This document shows, one piece after another, positions 35,601-44,597 of a stretch of 64,000 nucleotides of DNA. The position numbers and the translations under genes are program-made. Position 1 is the first letter of the stretch. Each line of letters opens with the position of its first letter. Origin of the DNA: Scytonema sp035967975 (GTDB lineage Bacteria; Cyanobacteriota; Cyanobacteriia; Cyanobacteriales; Nostocaceae); contig JAWQFQ010000002.1 in NCBI GenBank assembly GCA_035967975.1, forward strand, positions 1 through 64,000. Reading direction: 5' to 3'. Below the pieces are notes generated by a model. That model was not told where the DNA came from, searched no databases, and worked only from the letters and a program-made list of their open reading frames with translations.

Positions 35601-37094
35601 ATGAAGTCAGAGCAATTGCTGCAAAAAATTTTGTTGATTGAAGATAATCCAAATGATCGGCTGCTTATTGCTCGCGAACTGAAGCGGGAGTTCCCAGATA
35701 TCCACATTCAAGAGGCTTTAGATTGGACTGAACTAAATCAAGCATTTGCTGATGACGACTTCGATTTTGTAATCACTGATTATGAGTTAAATTGGACTAC
35801 AGGTTTAGATGTACTACGTGCCGTAAAAGCCCACAATTCCAATTACCCCATCATTATGTTTACTAACTCCGGCACACAGGAAGTGGCAGTGGAAGCAATG
35901 AAAGCGGGTTTAGATGATTATGTAATCAAATCTCCAAAACATTTTGTCCGTTTGGCTCAAGCAGTTCGATCAGTGTGGGACAATAACCAAATTCGTCGCA
36001 AAGCATCGGAACTAGAATTTCGGTTGCAATTTTTGCTGAATGAACTCAAGGTGGGCGTATTTCGCTCAACACTCAATGGACAACTGCTAGAAGCTAGTAA
36101 CGGATTGCTGCAATTGTTCCAACTAAACTCATTATCTGAAGCACAAACGTTTTTTCAGAAATATCTTGCTTTAAGCGACATTGAGCGCAATAGAGAGGAA
36201 CAATGGTATAGAGAAGTCAGGGTAGATGGCTCTGGGAAATTGCTGTGGTTACAAATCAATGAGACACTGGTAGAACTTAATGGTAAGACTATAATTGATG
36301 GGCTAGTTACTGACATCACCGAACAGAAACAGACGGCAACTGCTCTACAATCGCTTAACCAAACCCTAGAACAGCGAGTTAAAGAACGAACAACTCGCTT
36401 AGAGATGCTAAATCGAGAACTGGAAATGTTTGCCTTTTCAGTGTCCCACGACTTGCGAACGCCGATTCGTCAGATCGATGGGTTTGTCAGTCTCCTCAAG
36501 CAGCAACTTCAATCAATTACATCTGACGAAACCATTCTGCACTATCTCCAGCAAATCAATGAACTGACCAATCGTGCCGGCAAAATGATTGACGATCTGC
36601 TACAATTTTCTCGGACTGGACGAGCAGATATGCACTACTCTAGTGTCAATATGGAGCGTCTGGTGCAAGAAGCAAAACGGCAGGTGGAACCTCAATTAGC
36701 AGGACGGAATATTCGGTGGCAAATCGAATCGCTACCTTCGGTTAGTGGCGATCGCAATCAGCTCAGAGTTGTCTGGCAAAACTTGATTGAAAACGCTGTC
36801 AAATACACTCGCCCCCGTGAACAGGCAGAGATTACAATTGGTAGTAGGTTGGGCGAAGGTGAAGCAATCTTCTTTGTGCGCGATAACGGCATTGGCTTAG
36901 ACATGGATGATGCTCAGCGTCTGTTCGGCGTATTTCAGCGTCTTACCAATGCTCAAGCATTTGAGGGGACAGGTATTGGGTTAGCCAATGTGCAAAGAGT
37001 GATTCACCGTCATGGAGGTCGCCTCTGGGTAGAAGGAAAAATAGATGCAGGCGCAACTTTTTATTTTTCCTTACCTTTGATAGATTCCGAGTGA
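35601..37094 (+). CDS. Receiver-PAS-histidine kinase
   Basis: A 497-residue protein from the ATG at 35601; an in-frame GTG 33 bp upstream is possible. Domains: receiver (~5-120; ILLIEDNPNDR and FVITDYELNWTTG), PAS (~135-250), coiled coil, HisKA with H283 (AFSVSHDLRTPIRQIDGF) and HATPase (NLIENAVKY, DNGIGL, GTGIGLANV). The kinase core resembles that of phytochrome-like kinases. The N-terminal receiver suggests it integrates phosphate input from another kinase. It lies between two other two-component genes in the same orientation. Confidence 0.9.
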   Translation: MKSEQLLQKILLIEDNPNDRLLIARELKREFPDIHIQEALDWTELNQAFADDDFDFVITDYELNWTTGLDVLRAVKAHNSNYPIIMFTNSGTQEVAVEAMKAGLDDYVIKSPKHFVRLAQAVRSVWDNNQIRRKASELEFRLQFLLNELKVGVFRSTLNGQLLEASNGLLQLFQLNSLSEAQTFFQKYLALSDIERNREEQWYREVRVDGSGKLLWLQINETLVELNGKTIIDGLVTDITEQKQTATALQSLNQTLEQRVKERTTRLEMLNRELEMFAFSVSHDLRTPIRQIDGFVSLLKQQLQSITSDETILHYLQQINELTNRAGKMIDDLLQFSRTGRADMHYSSVNMERLVQEAKRQVEPQLAGRNIRWQIESLPSVSGDRNQLRVVWQNLIENAVKYTRPREQAEITIGSRLGEGEAIFFVRDNGIGLDMDDAQRLFGVFQRLTNAQAFEGTGIGLANVQRVIHRHGGRLWVEGKIDAGATFYFSLPLIDSE

Positions 37095-37266
37095 TGTTTC
37101 CAGCCCAATTGACCAATAACACTGCATTATTAGGCGAATAATCAAGCCTGCCCTGACTATTGGCAAAATAATCTTAAATAAAGCCTTAAAATCTGAGAGC
37201 ATCCTTCTTTAGGGAGGTAGTGTAATAAACGGAGTTTTCCTATACTGAAAAATAGGGCAAGAATCT

Positions 37267-39297
37267 ATGCTCTTACCCTGTATTGTTCATCAATGCGATC
37301 GCATGCCCTTCTTTGTTAATGTCCCAATGCAAGTTCATTTGCCTACCTCAATGGTTCAAATCCTTTTGCTAGAAGATGACCCAGTAGACCATGAACTGAT
37401 TGAGGCAACACTGAGGAACAGTGGAATTGAAAGTTATCTAACTCGTGTTGCTCATCGTCAGGATTTTCTACAACATCTAAATACAACACTCCCTGATATC
37501 ATTTTGGCAGATTATGTTCTGCCAGGGTTTGACGGTATGGCAGCACTGGAGTTGGTAAGGGAAATCTGCCCAGAAGTTCCTTTTATTTTAGTGTCTGGGG
37601 TTCTAGGTGAAGAGCAGGCGATTGAGGCTCTAAAACAGCAAGCAACAGATTATGTCTTGAAGCAACGCTTAGAAAGATTAGGTCCAGCTGTTCAACGCGC
37701 TTTGCGAGAAAGTCAAGAGCGACGGGAACGGCAGAAGGTAACGAAGGCACTGAAACAAACGGATGATTTGCTACGTGCGATCGTTGACGCATCACCTGTA
37801 GGTATTATTACGCTAAGTCGTGAGCAACGAGTCATAACCTGGAACACTACAGCTGAACAACTTTACGGTTGGCAAGCAGAAGCAGTGATAGACCGTCCTT
37901 TACCGCTCGTTCCAGAAACACAGCAAGAAGAATTCGATAACTGCTTCACACACGTTTTACAAAATAGTACGGTATCTAATCAAGAGTTTCAGCATCTCAA
38001 GCAAGATGGCAGCCTCATTGATGTTAGCCTATCGCTTGCTCCACTGCATGACGCAGATGACTATATCTACGGGGTTGTCATGACAACGGTAGATAACACT
38101 ATCCGCAAGCAGGTTGAAGTGCAGCGACTCGCTTTGCTTGAACAGGAAAGAGCAGCTCGTACAGCTGCGGAAACAGCCAATCGAGTCAAAGATGAATTTT
38201 TAGCAGTTCTGTCCCATGAGTTGCGTACCCCCTTAAATGCTATTGTTGGGTGGATTAAATTGATCCAAAAGGGCAATCTCAGTTCAACAATTTTGCAACG
38301 AGCATTAGATTCTATTGAGCGTAATGCCGCCGCCCAAACTCAATTAATCGAAGACTTGCTGGATATTTCCCGCATTATTCGAGGGCAAACTAACCTTAAT
38401 ATTCAGCCCGTCAACATCATAGCATTGATTCGGGATACAATCGAAACCCTGTCTCCAGCAGCAGCAGCAAAATCAATTCAAATTGATCTCGCCGTGGCTA
38501 CAATGTCTAAGGGTATCTTGGCTGACCCCAATCGACTGCAACAAGTTTTTTGGAATTTACTGTCGAATGCCATCAAGTTTACTTCACCTTCAGGAAAGGT
38601 GACAGTTCAGGTCAATCTGATTGATTCCCATCTGCAAATTCAAGTCGCTGATTCTGGTATCGGTATTGCACCGGAATTTTTACCTCATGTGTTTGAATAT
38701 TTCCGACAAGCAGACGGTTCAACTACGCGATCGCACAGCGGTTTAGGTCTTGGATTAGCCATTACTCGTCATCTGGTGGAATTGCATGGGGGAACGATTC
38801 ACGCGGATAGTCCAGGATTAGGGCATGGTTCTACTTTTACCATCATGCTACCAATGCGTGTAACTCCAGCAAATCATGAGTTAAGTCACAAGCAATTGAC
38901 GACTGATTTAAATTTGCAAGGAGTTAAAGCAATGATCGTAGATGATGACACGGATGCACGAGAATTAATGACATTCGTTTTAGAGCAACAGGGAGCAAGG
39001 GTTCAAAGTGCAGGAAACGTTCAAGAAGCGTTGAGTCTCCTCAAAGACTTTCAACCCGACGTACTGATCAGCGATATTGGAATGCCTGATGAAGACGGCT
39101 ATACTTTCTTACAAACGGTGCGATCGCTGAGTAATCCCCAACTTTGTAACATTCCGGCTGTTGCACTTACAGCTTATGCTAGAGAAGAAGACCGTCAACG
39201 CGCTTTTGAGGTTGGGTATCAAACCCATTTAGCAAAGCCATTTGACCCATCAGAAGTTGTCTATGTTATCTATCAACTCACTCATACTCATAGGTAA
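37267..39297 (+). CDS. Hybrid histidine kinase: receiver-PAS-kinase-receiver
   Basis: A 676-residue hybrid kinase. Domains: N-terminal receiver (~30-150; LLLEDDPVDHELIE and IILADYVLPGFDG), PAS (~165-280), HisKA with FLAVLSHELRTPLNAIVGW, HATPase (NLLSNAIKF, DSGIGI, GLGLGLAIT) and a C-terminal receiver (~550-676; MIVDDDTDARELM, VLISDIGMPDEDGY and lysine in HLAKPFD). The true start may be Met29 (37351), just before the receiver, because the first 28 residues look non-domain. Last gene of the plus-strand two-component run. Confidence 0.9.
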   Translation: MLLPCIVHQCDRMPFFVNVPMQVHLPTSMVQILLLEDDPVDHELIEATLRNSGIESYLTRVAHRQDFLQHLNTTLPDIILADYVLPGFDGMAALELVREICPEVPFILVSGVLGEEQAIEALKQQATDYVLKQRLERLGPAVQRALRESQERRERQKVTKALKQTDDLLRAIVDASPVGIITLSREQRVITWNTTAEQLYGWQAEAVIDRPLPLVPETQQEEFDNCFTHVLQNSTVSNQEFQHLKQDGSLIDVSLSLAPLHDADDYIYGVVMTTVDNTIRKQVEVQRLALLEQERAARTAAETANRVKDEFLAVLSHELRTPLNAIVGWIKLIQKGNLSSTILQRALDSIERNAAAQTQLIEDLLDISRIIRGQTNLNIQPVNIIALIRDTIETLSPAAAAKSIQIDLAVATMSKGILADPNRLQQVFWNLLSNAIKFTSPSGKVTVQVNLIDSHLQIQVADSGIGIAPEFLPHVFEYFRQADGSTTRSHSGLGLGLAITRHLVELHGGTIHADSPGLGHGSTFTIMLPMRVTPANHELSHKQLTTDLNLQGVKAMIVDDDTDARELMTFVLEQQGARVQSAGNVQEALSLLKDFQPDVLISDIGMPDEDGYTFLQTVRSLSNPQLCNIPAVALTAYAREEDRQRAFEVGYQTHLAKPFDPSEVVYVIYQLTHTHR

Positions 39298-39333
39298 AGC
39301 TCTACTTTAAGCGGTCAGCACCTCAGCTATCAG

Positions 39334-40512
39334 CTAAGAGCCAACAATATGAAACAAACGGCGTAATAATCTAATAAATGCAGGTTCTAGTTTGAGACGA
39401 AGGGCTAGTATTTGAGTTTGTTGAACTGCGTTGAAATTATTGTCGCTGACAAGAATTAACGAACGATGACCATCAGGTAACTTTGAACCGAGGGTTAAAC
39501 CTTCAATATTATCTAGCGCCACATCTAGTTTTCCTAAATTTAATAGCAGTTTTTTCTCAACAGGTTTAATATCCTTAACATCAACACTTGAAAGGCTATC
39601 AATATTGTGAATGTTATCTGCTCCTTCTAAGGAAAATTGAAACAATAAGATAGAAAAATTCAAGCCAGTAAAAGTCCGCTCTATACTTAAAAAATTTCCT
39701 TGATTATCTAGAGCAACTATATCGGTTAATCCGCTATTGAATCGAGGAGCAAAAAAAGGGTTTACTGGTTCTGTCTGGTAAAGAAATTCTTTTTCGACCT
39801 TTTGAGTTCTCAAGTTATACTGTAAAATTCGACAAGGACTACTGATATTTGGTTTAGCTTCTGAACCATCTTGAATAAGAGCATTTTCTGTAGCTGTAAA
39901 TAAATACTTTTTGTTGGGGGCGATCGCCAGAGATTCAAAACCTAAATTATTTCGGATACCTTTATCACTTTTGTCAGGTAAAAACTTATTAGGAACTGGT
40001 AATGTTGCGATTTCTTTACCGGATGATAGAGAAAATTCCTTAATAAAAGGATTGATTCTTTTTCTGGAATCACCTTCAGAAGAGATAAAAACCGTGTCCT
40101 GACTAGCTAAAGCAATACCTTCTGTATCAAGACTACCACTGGGAAAAGGTTGTCCCAGTCCATTTAACAATGTTGTCACACCAACGGGTACAACACCACC
40201 ATTTTTGAGTGACCCATCTTTCAAGTCAATTTTTAAGGTATAGAAGCGAGCGGGAGCTTTTTCGCTACGGTCATCAGATATAGTATAGTAAAGTTGTTGT
40301 TTAGAATCGTAAGTGATTCCTGAAAATCCTCCCCCAGGAGTTTTTTGAAAGGAGAGATTTTTAGGAAGATTAGTATAACCAAGAAAATCAATTCCTGTTA
40401 TGGGAATCGCCGGCGCAGGTATATCAATAAAAAAAAGACTAATAGTAATAGTAAAGGGTACTAAAAAATAAAGAAATCTAGGAAATTTTAAGATTTGTTT
40501 AATGACCTGCAT
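39334..40512 (-). CDS. Phytase-like beta-propeller family esterase-like protein
   Basis: A 392-residue protein with an N-terminal signal or anchor segment (~12-35, FLYFLVPFTITISLFF). The body is of the esterase-like activity of phytase family: GGGFSGITYDSKQQLYYTIS, SLDTEGIALASQDTVFISSE and LGFESLAIAPNKKYLFTATE are its repeated propeller strands, and LDNIEGLTLGSKLPDGHRSL closes it. Probably exported to the periplasm. Real catalytic activity for most members is untested. Convergent with the hybrid kinase gene. Confidence 0.82.
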   Translation of the reverse strand: MQVIKQILKFPRFLYFLVPFTITISLFFIDIPAPAIPITGIDFLGYTNLPKNLSFQKTPGGGFSGITYDSKQQLYYTISDDRSEKAPARFYTLKIDLKDGSLKNGGVVPVGVTTLLNGLGQPFPSGSLDTEGIALASQDTVFISSEGDSRKRINPFIKEFSLSSGKEIATLPVPNKFLPDKSDKGIRNNLGFESLAIAPNKKYLFTATENALIQDGSEAKPNISSPCRILQYNLRTQKVEKEFLYQTEPVNPFFAPRFNSGLTDIVALDNQGNFLSIERTFTGLNFSILLFQFSLEGADNIHNIDSLSSVDVKDIKPVEKKLLLNLGKLDVALDNIEGLTLGSKLPDGHRSLILVSDNNFNAVQQTQILALRLKLEPAFIRLLRRLFHIVGS

Positions 40513-40530
40513 TTTTCAGCGATTTAGGTA

Positions 40531-40744
40531 AGCGTTTAGCACTTTAGCTGTCAGTACTCAGCACTTCAGCCGTCAGCACTCAGCACTTCAGCCGTCAGCA
40601 CTCAGCACTCAGCACTCAGCACTCAGTTAGAAAAGATACATTCGAGCGTTCTCTGGGCGTTTTTGATAAGCTAATTAAACACCCCTATAGCTGATAGCTG
40701 AAGTGCTGATAGCTGAGGGCTGAACGCTGAGGGCTGAACGCTTA
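40531..40744. repeat. Large hairpin repeat (AGCGTTTAGC...GCTGAACGCT)
   Basis: The left arm contains repeated TCAGCACTCAGCACT motifs. The right arm contains GCTGATAGCTGAAGTGC and two GGGCTGAACGC units. The arms are inverted relative to each other. Same family as 27765-27908. It lies in the divergent spacer between the phytase-like and hypothetical genes. Confidence 0.75.
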
Positions 40745-40780
40745 TAACGATAGCATATTGATTCAAGGAAATTCAAAAAA

Positions 40781-41233
40781 ATGTATAGAGAAGCTTTTGA
40801 AAAACTACTTAAGAGTTACTATGAGAGATGCTACCAAGCATATCTTAAAGACTTAGATTTTGAGGAAAGGTTTCTGGACGAATATAGAATATCATTCCAA
40901 GAATATCACAAGGCTAGGGACGGATTGCCAAAAAGCGTTCAAGAGGCTTATAACTACTACTTTGAAGGAGTAGAAAGACAAGATTGGGGAAATGTATTTC
41001 TTTACCAAGTTCCTATTGAAAATCAGCAAATTTATGCAGTTTATGTTAAAACAGATGGTGATGATGGATGGGTAGAACTGTACGATTGTCAGGGTATAGA
41101 ACTTGGCGTAGGACGTACATACCTTGAACTTGTCGCTTGGGGAGATAAAAACACTATTCGTTCACAGACTGAAACCGGAGATTTTCCTCCAGAGTTGGAA
41201 GAGGGCTGTGATAAAACATTATGGGGAAAATAA
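40781..41233 (+). CDS. Hypothetical protein, 150 residues
   Basis: An acidic, aromatic-rich soluble protein starting MYREAFEKLLKSYYERCY, with a helical N-terminal half and a beta-rich C-terminal half (NQQIYAVYVKTDGDDGWVEL, GIELGVGRTYLELVAWG). No named domain recognised. Codon use and the clean frame support a real gene. It sits alone between two repeat clusters, which suggests an accessory gene. Confidence 0.6.
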   Translation: MYREAFEKLLKSYYERCYQAYLKDLDFEERFLDEYRISFQEYHKARDGLPKSVQEAYNYYFEGVERQDWGNVFLYQVPIENQQIYAVYVKTDGDDGWVELYDCQGIELGVGRTYLELVAWGDKNTIRSQTETGDFPPELEEGCDKTLWGK

Positions 41234-41560
41234 GTCAGTCGTATAAAAGCTGAGAGCTAATACACGATAGTAAGCGTTCAGCACTTCAGCCTTCAGAGGA
41301 TGTTTGAAAAGTGGTCTGTTGTAATTTCAAGCACTGGTTGATCCCCCCTAGCCCCCCTTAAAAAGGGGGGAAAATCTTTAACGGTCCCCCTTTTTAAGGG
41401 GGATTCAGGGGGATGTGAAATGTGCATGCTACTGACGAGAAGACTTTTAAAACATCCTCTCAGCAGTCAGCTTGCGATCGCTTGTTTCCCTTGCATTTTA
41501 TAGTTGTTTCCTTGTCCCATTATAAACACCTCTATAGCAGATAGCAGATAGCTAACAATT
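41234..41560. other. Intergenic repeats: hairpin repeat interrupted by a MITE
   Basis: An AGCGTTCAGCACTTCAGC-type repeat beginning near 41272 is split by a 164-bp MITE-like element at 41296-41459, then resumes with CAGCAGTCAGC. After it comes unique AT-rich sequence to the nuclease stop codon. No gene. Confidence 0.65.
41296..41459. mobile_element. 164-bp MITE-like element with TCA target duplication
   Basis: The terminal inverted repeats GAGGATGTTTGAAAAGT and ACTTTTAAAACATCCTC match at 16 of 17 positions and are flanked on both sides by TCA. Inside are two CCCCCTTAAAAAGGGGG-type palindromes. Removing the element and one TCA restores a continuous ...CAGCCTTCAGCAGTCAGC... repeat. Non-autonomous; no transposase inside. 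Confidence 0.75.
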
Positions 41561-43102
41561 TCAGCTACTTTGAAAAAAGTTAGCTAACCAGTCTTTCACA
41601 CTACGGGTAGCGCGACAGTCGTCTTCGTTATAACTTTGGATGATTTCCAATAAAGCGCGATCGCCTGTTTGTAACCACTGATCGTACCAATAAATACACT
41701 TAGCCCCACTCGCTTCTGGATTGCGCCACGTAAACCCTAACCATCGAGCAATTGCTTTTAAAGCATAGCTTTCTACTGGTAAAGTGACATTTTTTATCAA
41801 GATTTCGTACACGTCCACTAATCGGTCTAGTACGGGTAGCACCAAGTTTTGGGGTGTATGATAAAGCTTTGCTAATCTTCTAACTGTATCAAATTCGTAA
41901 ACACAAAAATGATAAATTGGTGCTTCTGGATATTGACAAACTAAATCTAGAAATTGCTCCCAAATTAACTTTTCTTCTGCTTGTGTTTCTGCTAAAAAGC
42001 CATAAAACTGTTCCGTATTGTTTTGTCTATCAACCACCAAAACACCCAATAGATAATCAAGATTTAAATCTGGTTGTGCTTCTATATCAAAAAATATTTC
42101 GATAGGAGATGTTAAGAGAATATCCTCCAAATAAGACGACTTTTCAAAAGTGTCAATATTAATTTCTGATTGTGTGTGAAAGTATTCAGAAGTGTTCCAC
42201 ACAGAGAAGCCCATCTCGATGTTGTTCTGATTTAATAAGTATGGTAGTATGAACGGTTTATTTTCGACTACAGATTGAGCTTGTAATATCAGCTTGGGAG
42301 CGACCTTATGATCAAAACCCGGTAAGTTTTCAAGCATTGTAGGGTGAGTACTTGCTAAAGACTCGACCGTTGTTATATCCAATGCTTGTAATTGTTGATA
42401 GCGAATAGGTGTTACACCAGGAAGCAGCGAGAGATGTTTTTGGGATTGAGCAACAGCATAACAACTACTATACCAACGACATAGACTACATTTCTGACGG
42501 GAGATAAACACCTCTGGTGGTTCGTTGTTTTCGAGATCGTGAATCAACTCCTCCAAAATAGAATGCATTTGCGGTATCCATCTAAATAAATCCACGGAAT
42601 AACCTGTGTCTTTTCCACGCAACATCAACCAAGCCGTCTTCAACTCAGCTTGTTGTATCTTTGTTAACACATACGCATCAAATGCTGTTACAACCTGATA
42701 TTCCTGTTTGGGTCGTTTACCCAGTTCGATGTTGACTGGAACATACATCCAGTCTCCAAAGATAGACTGTCCCAATTGTTTCATCAAAATATCCGGACTG
42801 CACAGTAACCCATGATTTTCAGAATAACCTGCCAGCAGCACTCCTTGATAAATGCACTCAACCCCTTGATACATCAATTCTAAAGTCGCAGCTTCCCCCT
42901 GAATCCAGTCCCCATAGCGATACTTGGGTTTGTGATAGATAAACTTTTCTAGAATACTATTTTGATGAGCAATTTTGTCCTGTTGCAATTTCCGTAGCAA
43001 ATCGCTAGCAGCATCTCGCTGAGTTTTGTCACCGTAAACGTCTAAATAAGGACGGCGTTTACAGCGTTGATATTGCAACAGTAGTTCAGCATTAATTAAC
43101 AT
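41561..43102 (-). CDS. TM0106-type RecB-like nuclease fused to RNase H-like exonuclease
   Basis: A 513-residue protein with two nuclease modules. The N-terminal Cas4/RecB-like PD-(D/E)XK domain shows CSPDIL, NIELGKRP (E-x-K) and four cysteines suited to an Fe-S cluster (YQRCKRRPY plus CSLCRWYSSC). A helix-hairpin-helix-like middle follows (LQALDITTVESLASTHPTML, LENLPGF). The C-terminal DEDD-type RNase H-like domain has IEIFFDIEAQPD and YNEDDCRATR. Family members are annotated as putative DNA repair or processing nucleases; activity is not established. It stands alone here. Confidence 0.85.
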   Translation of the reverse strand: MLINAELLLQYQRCKRRPYLDVYGDKTQRDAASDLLRKLQQDKIAHQNSILEKFIYHKPKYRYGDWIQGEAATLELMYQGVECIYQGVLLAGYSENHGLLCSPDILMKQLGQSIFGDWMYVPVNIELGKRPKQEYQVVTAFDAYVLTKIQQAELKTAWLMLRGKDTGYSVDLFRWIPQMHSILEELIHDLENNEPPEVFISRQKCSLCRWYSSCYAVAQSQKHLSLLPGVTPIRYQQLQALDITTVESLASTHPTMLENLPGFDHKVAPKLILQAQSVVENKPFILPYLLNQNNIEMGFSVWNTSEYFHTQSEINIDTFEKSSYLEDILLTSPIEIFFDIEAQPDLNLDYLLGVLVVDRQNNTEQFYGFLAETQAEEKLIWEQFLDLVCQYPEAPIYHFCVYEFDTVRRLAKLYHTPQNLVLPVLDRLVDVYEILIKNVTLPVESYALKAIARWLGFTWRNPEASGAKCIYWYDQWLQTGDRALLEIIQSYNEDDCRATRSVKDWLANFFQSS

Positions 43103-43277
43103 TCCTTTAAGCTAACAAGAATTAGCACCTTAATGGGGTATAGGGTGTGGGGTGTGGGGAAGAATGAAACCTACATTCTACAACGCCAGTCGCCTTGAGA
43201 GCGGGAAATCCGTCATTGCTACTGGCTCCCCCATACCCAACACCCAACACCCAACCCCCTTTCTTCTATAGTGACTT

Positions 43278-44465
43278 ATGACTAGCACTTCTGTAGCATT
43301 AAACCAGTTGCATCACCACCGAGAGCAGTTTCCATCTCTCTCTAATAAATTTTATTTCAATTACGGCGGTCAAGGACCTATGCCAAAAGCTGCTATCAAT
43401 GCTATTTCTCAAGCAGAAGCTCATATCCAAGAGATAGGTCCTTTTGGCACCAAGGTCAATAGTTGGGTAACACAGGAGGTAGAAGCAACTCGAAGTGCGA
43501 TCGCATCTGAGTTAAATGTACCCGCAGCAACAATCACACTTACGGAGGATGTCACCGTTGGCTGTAATATAGCCATGTGGGGTATTAATTGGCACCCTGG
43601 CGACCACATACTGCTTTCCGACTGCGAACACCCAGGAATTATTGCGACTTCCCAAGAAATTGGGCGCAGGTTCTCAGTAGAAATCACGACTTGTCCTTTA
43701 ATGGAAACTTTAAACGAAGGTAATCCCGTTGAAATCGTTACCCAGCACTTGCGCCCCAATACCCGCCTTGTCATTCTCAGTCACGTTCTTTGGAATACAG
43801 GTCAAGTCTTGCCTATTGACAAAATAGCAGAAATATGCATAGAAAGAGGAACCAGACTTTTAATTGATGCAGCTCAATCTGTTGGCTCATTACCGTTGAA
43901 TTTAACAGAATTGAGAGCCGATTTTTACGCTTTTACAGGACATAAGTGGTTATGCGGTCCTGGTGGAGTGGGCGGTTTATATGTCAGACCAGAGATACGT
44001 GAATCACACAACCCCACATTTATAGGTTGGCGGGGTGTTGTTTGTGACAGTCAAGCCAAGCCTATGAATTGGTATCCAGATGGACGACGTTACGAAATAG
44101 CAACATCAAATTACCCACTCTACACGGGGTTAAGAGAAGCAATAGCCGTTCATCAACGATGGGGAACACCGGAAGAACGTTACCAACAAATTTGTCGTAA
44201 CAGTGAGTACCTATGGCGCAAACTCCAAAGGTTATCTGACATCAAATGTTTGCGGACTTCTCCCCCACAAAGCGGTTTAGTTTCATTTCAACTTTATCAA
44301 AAATCCCAAACTAGCAAGCAATTGGTAGAGTTTTTAGAATCTCATAGGTTATTGACTCGCACTATCGCCGATCCGGATTGCGTGCGTGCTTGCGTTCATT
44401 ACTTTACCCTAGAATCGGAAATCGACCAGCTAGTTGAAGGAATTGAAAGATTTTCACAAAGTTAG
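43278..44465 (+). CDS. L-cysteine/cystine C-S lyase (C-DES-like)
   Basis: A 395-residue fold-type I PLP enzyme of aminotransferase class V. It strongly resembles the Synechocystis cystine lyase C-DES: YFNYGGQGPMP at the N-terminus, TLTEDVTVGCNIAMWGINW, SDCEHPG with H118, the PLP aspartate in LLIDAAQSVG (D197) and the Schiff-base lysine K223 in AFTGHKWLCGPGG. C-DES splits cystine to pyruvate, ammonia and cysteine persulfide, supplying sulfur for Fe-S assembly. Other members of the class are selenocysteine lyases or epimerases. Single gene. Confidence 0.85.
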   Translation: MTSTSVALNQLHHHREQFPSLSNKFYFNYGGQGPMPKAAINAISQAEAHIQEIGPFGTKVNSWVTQEVEATRSAIASELNVPAATITLTEDVTVGCNIAMWGINWHPGDHILLSDCEHPGIIATSQEIGRRFSVEITTCPLMETLNEGNPVEIVTQHLRPNTRLVILSHVLWNTGQVLPIDKIAEICIERGTRLLIDAAQSVGSLPLNLTELRADFYAFTGHKWLCGPGGVGGLYVRPEIRESHNPTFIGWRGVVCDSQAKPMNWYPDGRRYEIATSNYPLYTGLREAIAVHQRWGTPEERYQQICRNSEYLWRKLQRLSDIKCLRTSPPQSGLVSFQLYQKSQTSKQLVEFLESHRLLTRTIADPDCVRACVHYFTLESEIDQLVEGIERFSQS

Positions 44466-44590
44466 TGGATAGTGGATAGTGGATAGTGGATAGTGGATAG
44501 TGGATAGTGGATAGTGGATAGTGGGTCTTTTTGACAACTAACAACTAACAACTAACAACTAACAACTAACCACTATCCACTAACAATCTC
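44464..44590. repeat. Heptamer arrays (AGTGGAT)n and (AACAACT)n
   Basis: About eight copies of AGTGGAT are followed, after a short GGGTCTTTTTG spacer, by about five copies of AACAACT and then CCACTATCCACT, the complement of the first unit. The segment fills the gap between two plus-strand genes. Confidence 0.85.
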
Positions 44591-44597
44591 ATTCAAA

